Made by a program: the position numbers and the translations under genes
Shown here: one piece after another, positions 33,009 to 38,058 of the stretch
Layout of the letters: each line of letters begins with the position of its first letter
How positions within the stretch are numbered: position 1 is the first letter of the stretch
From: Gammaproteobacteria bacterium
GTDB taxonomy: Bacteria; Pseudomonadota; Gammaproteobacteria; Pseudomonadales; Azotimanducaceae
Length of the DNA: 38,058 bases
Reading direction: 5' to 3'
Assembly (NCBI GenBank): GCA_002708765.1
Contig: PAPD01000041.1
Location: forward strand, 1-38,058
Notes under the pieces: model-generated
The model's database searches: none
What the model was told of the DNA's origin: nothing
Seen by the model: only the letters and a program-made list of their open reading frames with translations

Positions 33009-34418
33009 TTGAAGATTGCAATTAACAGATCTGTTCAGGAGATGGATAGCCCGGTCGATCAGACTGTCCTGGTCTATTTGCGTGAAAATGGATTGGTGGG
33101 CACCAAAGAAGGGTGTGCCTCAGGGGACTGCGGTGCTTGCACGGTCATGGTGGGTTCCAATACCGAGGGCCGGATCGTCTACCATACACGTAATTCCTGC
33201 ATTACTCCCATGAACCAGTTAGCTGGGAACCATCTGATAACCGTGGAGGGGTTGGGGGATGAGAGCCAGCTTCACCCGGTGCAGCAGCAAATGATCGCGC
33301 ATCACGCGTCGCAATGCGGTTTCTGTACCCCTGGATTTGTTGTCTCCTTAGCGGCACTTGTAGAGTCTCGCGCAGCACCTACCCGGGAGGCGGTCCTGGA
33401 GGGATTGTCAGGAAATCTCTGCAGGTGCACTGGTTATGGGCCCATCCTGGCCTCGGGGCTAAGTGCACTGAAACTAGAGTACCGGTCCAGCCTGGGGAGC
33501 CGGCGTCTTATCGAGTCTCTGGGACAGGAAACGGGACTCTGCCAGTTTTACCGACGCCCTCTATCGGAGCCGGATCTGCAGAAGGATATTCTTGAAAACC
33601 CTGGTGCTAGGCTGGTTGCCGGGGGGTCGGACCTGATGCTGGAGGTAACTCAGGAGTTCAGATCTTTTTCAGCACTGATTGATCTCACGGGTGTGAACGA
33701 ACTGACAGAGATCGATGAGGATGCTGGATTTATCGAGATAGGAGCGGCGGTTAGCTATACCAGGCTAGAGAAATTCTTTCTGAACCGTTCAAAACCTTTC
33801 CTTGATCTTCTTCGGAGGTTGGGTTCGAGGCAGATCCGCAATGTTGGTACGATCGGAGGAAATCTGGGCAATGCATCTCCCATTGCAGATATTCCGCCGG
33901 TTCTACTGGTGTGGGATGCAGAAATCGAGTTGGTGTCGTCGAAAGGAAAAATCAGGTTCATCCGGGCAGATAGTTTCTATGAGGGCTACAAAAAGACAAA
34001 GCTCAAGAAGGGTGAGTACATAGCGCGCATTCATATTCCGACGATGACGGTCAAGCATTTTCACAGATTTTATAAGGTTTCGAAGCGCCTGGAAGATGAT
34101 ATTTCGTCGGTGATGGGTGCTTTCAGGTTTGCAGGAGAAGGCGGTGTCATTGCGGAGGCAAGAATTGCATTTGGTGGCATGGCTGAAGTGCCTGTCCGGC
34201 TAAAGAAAATTGAAAAGATGGTAGTGAACCGAGCCCTGGATAAAGAGCTTCGCGCGCGCCTTAGGGAGGAAATAGCGAGCGAGCTATCACCGATCTCGGA
34301 CGTAAGGGCATCGTCAGGGTACCGACTGGAAGTAGCAGAAGCGATGCTGATGAGAGCGCTGGACGAATTTTCGGGTAACGAACGCATAAATATAACGGAG
34401 TTGGAACTGGATGCGTAA
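33009..34418 (+). CDS. xdhA: Xanthine dehydrogenase small subunit (2Fe-2S and FAD)
   Basis: A 469-residue electron-transfer subunit of molybdenum hydroxylase. The N-terminal plant-type [2Fe-2S] cluster has C36, C41, C44 and C64. The second cluster has C103, C106, C138 and C140 (QCGFCTPG and GNLCRCTGYGPI). The FAD domain follows with LVAGGSDLMLE and RNVGTIGGNLGNASPIAD, then the CO-dehydrogenase-flavoprotein-like C-terminal domain. The frame is closed by a stop at 32973, so the start must be the TTG at 33009 or a rarer codon. There is no clear ribosome-binding site, and a RutR-like box sits in its place. The stop overlaps the xdhB start by eight bases. Confidence 0.93.
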   Translation: MKIAINRSVQEMDSPVDQTVLVYLRENGLVGTKEGCASGDCGACTVMVGSNTEGRIVYHTRNSCITPMNQLAGNHLITVEGLGDESQLHPVQQQMIAHHASQCGFCTPGFVVSLAALVESRAAPTREAVLEGLSGNLCRCTGYGPILASGLSALKLEYRSSLGSRRLIESLGQETGLCQFYRRPLSEPDLQKDILENPGARLVAGGSDLMLEVTQEFRSFSALIDLTGVNELTEIDEDAGFIEIGAAVSYTRLEKFFLNRSKPFLDLLRRLGSRQIRNVGTIGGNLGNASPIADIPPVLLVWDAEIELVSSKGKIRFIRADSFYEGYKKTKLKKGEYIARIHIPTMTVKHFHRFYKVSKRLEDDISSVMGAFRFAGEGGVIAEARIAFGGMAEVPVRLKKIEKMVVNRALDKELRARLREEIASELSPISDVRASSGYRLEVAEAMLMRALDEFSGNERINITELELDA

Positions 34419-36753
34419 ATTATCAGACAAGCCTCTTAAATCTTTTCCAGGAGGGTCCTCGGTTGTTCTGGGAAAAGATATGGCCCATGATTCGGCCATA
34501 AAGCACGTTACCGGCAGGGCGCTTTATGTTGATGATCTGCCCGAACCCCCTGGGTTACTTCACATAGCCTGCGGGTTGTCAGGGATAGCCAGCGGTCATA
34601 TCAAATCGATGGATCTTGAATCTGTCCGGTCCGCCGAAGGTGTGGAAGACGTTATAACGGCTGAAGATATCCCGGGGGACAATGACGTCAGCCCGGTTTA
34701 TCAGGGCGATAAACTGCTATCCTGTGGAAGGGTGGATTATGTTGGGCAGCCGGTTTTTGCGGTTGCGGCGACCTCCTTTGTCCTGGCAAAAAGAGCGGTC
34801 AAGCTTGCGGAAATTTCTTACGAAGAGACGCAGGCTACGTTAACTCCTCAGGATGCTATTGAGAACAAGCAATTTGTTCTTCCGACCAGAACTTTCTCCA
34901 GAGGTGATTCGGCGGCAGCTATCTCTAGGGCAGAGAACATACTCGAAGGCGAGCAGATGATTCGGGGTCAGGAACATTTCTATCTTGAAGGCCAGATCAG
35001 CATGGCGAGTCCGACCGAAGAAGGCGGTGTCCATGTTTTTTCATCTTCACAGCATCCCTCTGAAGTGCAGAAACTGGTAGCGTCTGTGCTTGGGTTGAGA
35101 ATTAATCAGGTCAACGCAGAGGTCCGCCGGATGGGAGGTGGTTTCGGTGGAAAGGAGTCCCAGGCGGCTGCCGTTGCATGCATGGCCGCAGTTTTTGCTT
35201 TCCGAAATTCAAGGCCAGCAAAATATCGTTTGTCCAGGCAGGATGACATGGTCCAGACAGGAAAACGTCACGATTTCTGGAACCGTTACCGGGTAGGCTT
35301 TGATAAGTCGGGACGAATTGAAGGAGTGAGTCTGGAGTTGGCAGCGCTGTGCGGTTGCACCGCCGACTTGTCGGAAGGAATCGTTGACAGGGCAATGTTC
35401 CACGCCGACAACGGATATTTTTATCCGGCGGTCTCTATAAAAGGCTATCGTTGTAAAACCAACACGGTATCGAACACGGCATTTCGCGGATTCGGCGGGC
35501 CTAAAGGAATGATGGCAGCGGAGACAATGCTCGATGACATCGCGAGATTTGTTGGCCGGGACCCGCTGGATGTGAGGTACGAAAACCTATATCAGGCTGG
35601 CAGGGATATGACCCCCTATGGACAGACGGTTGAGCAGCATATCCTTATGGATATGATGAAGAAACTTGAAAAAGACAGCAATTATCGAAAGAGGCGCACT
35701 GAGATCGAAAAGTTTAATCACCAGAACAAATTTTTTCGGAAAGGGCTCGCGCTCACTCCGGTCAAGTTCGGGATTTCTTTCACGGCCGCTCACCTCAACC
35801 AGGCGGGGGCGCTTATCCATATCTATACGGATGGCAGTATTCACTTGAACCATGGCGGAACCGAAATGGGTCAGGGACTGTATACCAAGATCGTGCAAAT
35901 AGTAGCGAACGTTCTCTGCGTGTCTCACGAGAGGATAACTGTCTCGGCCGCGCGAACCGACAAAGTGCCAAATACCTCACCAACGGCCACTAGCGCGGGA
36001 ACCGACCTAAACGGAATGGCCGCAAAAAATGCGGCTGAAATACTAAGAAAACGTCTGCTCGAATTCGTACAGGATGCCTACGGTGTGGAGATGGATTCTA
36101 TCCGGCTCGAGGATGAATCTTTTCTGTTTGGAAAAGATAGGATCTCCTTTGACGAAGTTATTAGGGGAGCATACTTGGCCAGGGTGAACCTTTCGGCAAA
36201 CGGATTCTACAAGACCCCTGATATTGGTTATGACAAGGAGGCAGGCACAGGAAAACCTTTCTTCTATTTTGCTAATGGGTGCGCTGTGTCAGAGGTTATC
36301 GTGGATACTGAAACCGGCGAATACAGAGTGTCGAGAGTTGATATTCTTCACGACGTGGGAAATTCGCTAAATCCTGCTCTTGATAAGGGACAGATCGAAG
36401 GTGGCTTCGTCCAGGGGATGGGTTGGCTTACAACGGAGGAGCTTCTCTGGGACTCCGGGGGCAGAATAATCTCGAATAGCCCGGCGAACTATAAAATACC
36501 TACGGCTTATGACGTCCCGGAGAGATTTTCTGTCGCGCTCTACGACAAGCCCAACCCGGTGGAAACCGTTTACCGTTCCAAGGCCGTGGGTGAGCCTCCG
36601 CTGATGCTAGCCATATCTGTCTGGTGCGCCCTGAGAGATGCGGCCGCTAGTTTTTCAGGCTACAGCAAAAGCCCGCCTTTGGGCTCACCGGCCACTGCCG
36701 AGCAAATGCTCAGAGCAATAAAATGGGCCAGAGACCAGGAGGCAGCATCATGA
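34411..36753 (+). CDS. xdhB: Xanthine dehydrogenase large subunit (molybdopterin-binding)
   Basis: A 780-residue catalytic subunit that hydroxylates hypoxanthine or xanthine toward urate. Landmarks in order: GKDMAHDSAIKHVTGRALYVDD at the N-terminus, RRMGGGFGGKESQAAAVA (cofactor-binding), FRGFGGPKGM, GGTEMGQGLYTKIVQ, PNTSPTATSAGTD, and AVGEPPLMLAISVWCALRDA with the catalytic Glu (about 728). It has no twin-arginine or Sec signal, so it is cytoplasmic. It overlaps xdhA by eight bases and the xdhC start by four (ATGA), indicating coordinated translation of the complex. Confidence 0.95.
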   Translation: MRKLSDKPLKSFPGGSSVVLGKDMAHDSAIKHVTGRALYVDDLPEPPGLLHIACGLSGIASGHIKSMDLESVRSAEGVEDVITAEDIPGDNDVSPVYQGDKLLSCGRVDYVGQPVFAVAATSFVLAKRAVKLAEISYEETQATLTPQDAIENKQFVLPTRTFSRGDSAAAISRAENILEGEQMIRGQEHFYLEGQISMASPTEEGGVHVFSSSQHPSEVQKLVASVLGLRINQVNAEVRRMGGGFGGKESQAAAVACMAAVFAFRNSRPAKYRLSRQDDMVQTGKRHDFWNRYRVGFDKSGRIEGVSLELAALCGCTADLSEGIVDRAMFHADNGYFYPAVSIKGYRCKTNTVSNTAFRGFGGPKGMMAAETMLDDIARFVGRDPLDVRYENLYQAGRDMTPYGQTVEQHILMDMMKKLEKDSNYRKRRTEIEKFNHQNKFFRKGLALTPVKFGISFTAAHLNQAGALIHIYTDGSIHLNHGGTEMGQGLYTKIVQIVANVLCVSHERITVSAARTDKVPNTSPTATSAGTDLNGMAAKNAAEILRKRLLEFVQDAYGVEMDSIRLEDESFLFGKDRISFDEVIRGAYLARVNLSANGFYKTPDIGYDKEAGTGKPFFYFANGCAVSEVIVDTETGEYRVSRVDILHDVGNSLNPALDKGQIEGGFVQGMGWLTTEELLWDSGGRIISNSPANYKIPTAYDVPERFSVALYDKPNPVETVYRSKAVGEPPLMLAISVWCALRDAAASFSGYSKSPPLGSPATAEQMLRAIKWARDQEAAS

Positions 36754-37595
36754 ATTGGCAGGAAGCAGTTAACTGGTGCCATGGTAACGGGAATGCCTTT
36801 ACCCTTGTTACGCTGATCAGCACCTCCGGCTCAACGCCCAGGGGCGGTTCGACAAAAATGGTAGTAACACAAAACGATATTTACGACACCATTGGTGGTG
36901 GGGAGCTTGAATTTAAGGTCACCGCGCATGCCAGAGAAATGCTTGTTAACAGGGTGCCCCAGCAGAAGGTCGAGCATTTTCCCCTTGCTACTAAAGCGAA
37001 CCAGTGCTGTGGTGGAAGTGTCACCGTGTTGCTGGAATCTTTTCCTGTTACCAGCACCAGGGTCGCGATTTTTGGAGCGGGCCATGTAGCTGCTTCGCTC
37101 ATCAAGATTCTCGCTCATTGCGATGCCCGGATTGACTGGGTGGATACACGCCCTGAAATTTTTCCCGAGGAGCTGCCGGCAAATGTGAAACCTCTGGCCA
37201 TCGATGATCCGGTTGACTTCATTGAAAGTCTAAGTAACGATCATCGTTGTGTCGTGATGACGCACGACCATCACCTGGACTATCGGCTGGTTTACAGTCT
37301 CCTCTCTTTCACCGAAGTAGATTACGTTGGCATGATCGGGTCGGAAACCAAGGCCAGAAGGTTTTATGCGCGAATGACAAAAGACGGGATTAACAAAGTA
37401 GATCAGTTGCGTTGTGTTTGCCCGGTCGGGCTGAAAGAGATAAAAGGAAAACTGCCCATGGAGATCGCGGTTTCAGTGGCCGGGCAGCTCCTGTCCCTGG
37501 ACCCGGTTAGAGCATCGGAGCTTAAGCCGGCGCTGAGCTGGAAAGAGGTCCGGGCAGCCTTTTCTTCACCCACTCCCGTTGAGCGGCCTAAATGA
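36750..37595 (+). CDS. xdhC: XdhC, molybdenum-cofactor insertion chaperone
   Basis: A 281-residue XdhC-family protein that binds Moco, helps its sulfuration and inserts it into XdhB. It has the N-terminal TLISTSGSTPRGGSTKMVV, TIGGGELEFKV and NQCCGGSVTVLLE segments of the family, then a Rossmann-like VAIFGAGHVAASLIKILA and VDYVGMIGSETKARRF. The frame is open from 36723, but the ATG at 36750 overlaps the xdhB stop and has AGGAGG eight bases upstream, so that start is preferred. Its stop overlaps the following uraD start by three bases. Confidence 0.94.
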   Translation: MNWQEAVNWCHGNGNAFTLVTLISTSGSTPRGGSTKMVVTQNDIYDTIGGGELEFKVTAHAREMLVNRVPQQKVEHFPLATKANQCCGGSVTVLLESFPVTSTRVAIFGAGHVAASLIKILAHCDARIDWVDTRPEIFPEELPANVKPLAIDDPVDFIESLSNDHRCVVMTHDHHLDYRLVYSLLSFTEVDYVGMIGSETKARRFYARMTKDGINKVDQLRCVCPVGLKEIKGKLPMEIAVSVAGQLLSLDPVRASELKPALSWKEVRAAFSSPTPVERPK

Positions 37596-38058
37596 AACTG
37601 AAGGCATTTAATACCGCAAAGCCGGAGGAGAGAATCCGTTTATTACTGAACTGCTGTCAATCCAGGAACTGGGCGGGCCTTCTTTCAGGCGCGGCTCCCT
37701 TTGACTCCTCCGGGTCTTTGTTAATTGCGGCTGCAGATATCTGGAATAGCATGGGAGAAGAAGATTTTCTTGAAGCCTCGCGGGGGCATCCCCGGATCGG
37801 TGATCTGGGCGCACTGCAAAAAAAATATGGTGCATCCCCGGCCGAAGAACAGTCTGGTGTTAGAGGCGCGGATGTCCGTGTGCTCGACCTTCTGAAAGTC
37901 CAGAATGAGCGATATCTTGAGAAATTTGGTTTTATCTTTATTGTTTACGCTCCTGGAAAAAGTGCAGAAGACATGCTTGACCTGCTAGAGGAAAGGTTGA
38001 AAAATTCCCGTGAAGCCGAACTAGCGAACGGTGCCGGGCAGCAACTTCTGATAATGGA
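37592..38058 (+). CDS. uraD: OHCU decarboxylase (partial, runs off the window)
   Basis: Decarboxylates 2-oxo-4-hydroxy-4-carboxy-5-ureidoimidazoline, the last step from urate to allantoin. The ATG at 37592 overlaps the xdhC stop. About 155 codons remain open to the window end, nearly the full ~165-residue family length. Motifs seen are SRGHPRIGDLG (catalytic His region), AEEQSGV, LLKVQNERYLEKFGFIFIVYAPGKSAEDML, quoted here in overlapping pieces, and a final helix LLEERLKNSREAEL. Placement in the xdh operon implies urate oxidation genes continue downstream. Confidence 0.9.
   Translation, partial: MKLKAFNTAKPEERIRLLLNCCQSRNWAGLLSGAAPFDSSGSLLIAAADIWNSMGEEDFLEASRGHPRIGDLGALQKKYGASPAEEQSGVRGADVRVLDLLKVQNERYLEKFGFIFIVYAPGKSAEDMLDLLEERLKNSREAELANGAGQQLLIM

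Noticed and set aside
1-38058. tRNA or rRNA genes, CRISPR arrays, insertion sequences, integrases, phage genes or attachment sites
   Set aside because: None was recognised on either strand by reading; no transposase, integrase or repeat-spacer pattern is present.

Overview
The window looks like a chromosomal segment of a free-living, probably marine, heterotrophic gammaproteobacterium. This is inferred from gene content: a SiaABC-type partner-switching module, lipoprotein PQQ dehydrogenases, a TonB-dependent receptor, a RutR-like TetR regulator, NtrC/sigma-54 type sites and many single-copy catabolic enzymes. Base composition looks mid-range by eye and was not computed. I see no rRNA, tRNA, CRISPR array, insertion sequence or phage gene. 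Genes are densely packed, and the only gene-free stretch over 300 bases is 1080-1406.

Layout. (1) 1-1406: a possible membrane-protein tail, then a eukaryotic-type glutamine synthetase (GSII) on the minus strand. Its upstream region holds a GG-N10-GC sigma-54 promoter and two tandem NtrC-like sites. (2) 1407-2294: a sulfotransferase. (3) 2467-7175: a signalling module. A small exported TonB-C-like protein is followed by a membrane sensor/PP2C phosphatase (SiaA-like), a DUF1987 phosphoprotein (SiaC) and an anti-sigma-like kinase (SiaB-like). A class III adenylate cyclase lies tail-to-tail with siaB and overlaps it by 4 bases. In the characterised Pseudomonas system the output enzyme is the GGDEF diguanylate cyclase SiaD. 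Here the neighbouring enzyme is a predicted cAMP cyclase whose N-terminal helix resembles a SiaC-docking stalk. This is the most interesting part of the window.

(4) 7382-13710: mixed metabolic genes: enoyl-CoA hydratase, VOC protein, MAPEG protein, exported DUF1579-like protein, PhzF-like isomerase, aldose 1-epimerase and an exported amidase. (5) 13785-25000: two lipoprotein PQQ dehydrogenases, one with an N-terminal and one with a C-terminal haem c. Each lies beside a phosphotransferase-fold kinase. With them are an enoyl-CoA hydratase, a phytanoyl-CoA dioxygenase-like enzyme, and a minus-strand bicupin/cupin/Rieske operon. (6) 25149-32221: a TonB-dependent receptor ending in a strong intrinsic terminator, an aldo/keto reductase, and a carotenoid-cleavage-type dioxygenase/SDR/Rieske oxygenase operon. 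(7) 32290-38058: a RutR-like TetR regulator divergent from an overlapping xdhA-xdhB-xdhC-uraD purine-degradation operon, which runs off the window end. Two candidate operators lie in the divergent gap, one closely matching the RutR box.

Together the window suggests nitrogen scavenging at both ends (GSII under NtrC control; xanthine to urate breakdown under RutR-like control). Between them are oxidative catabolism of alcohols and aromatic or isoprenoid-like compounds, and a phosphorylation-controlled second-messenger switch.
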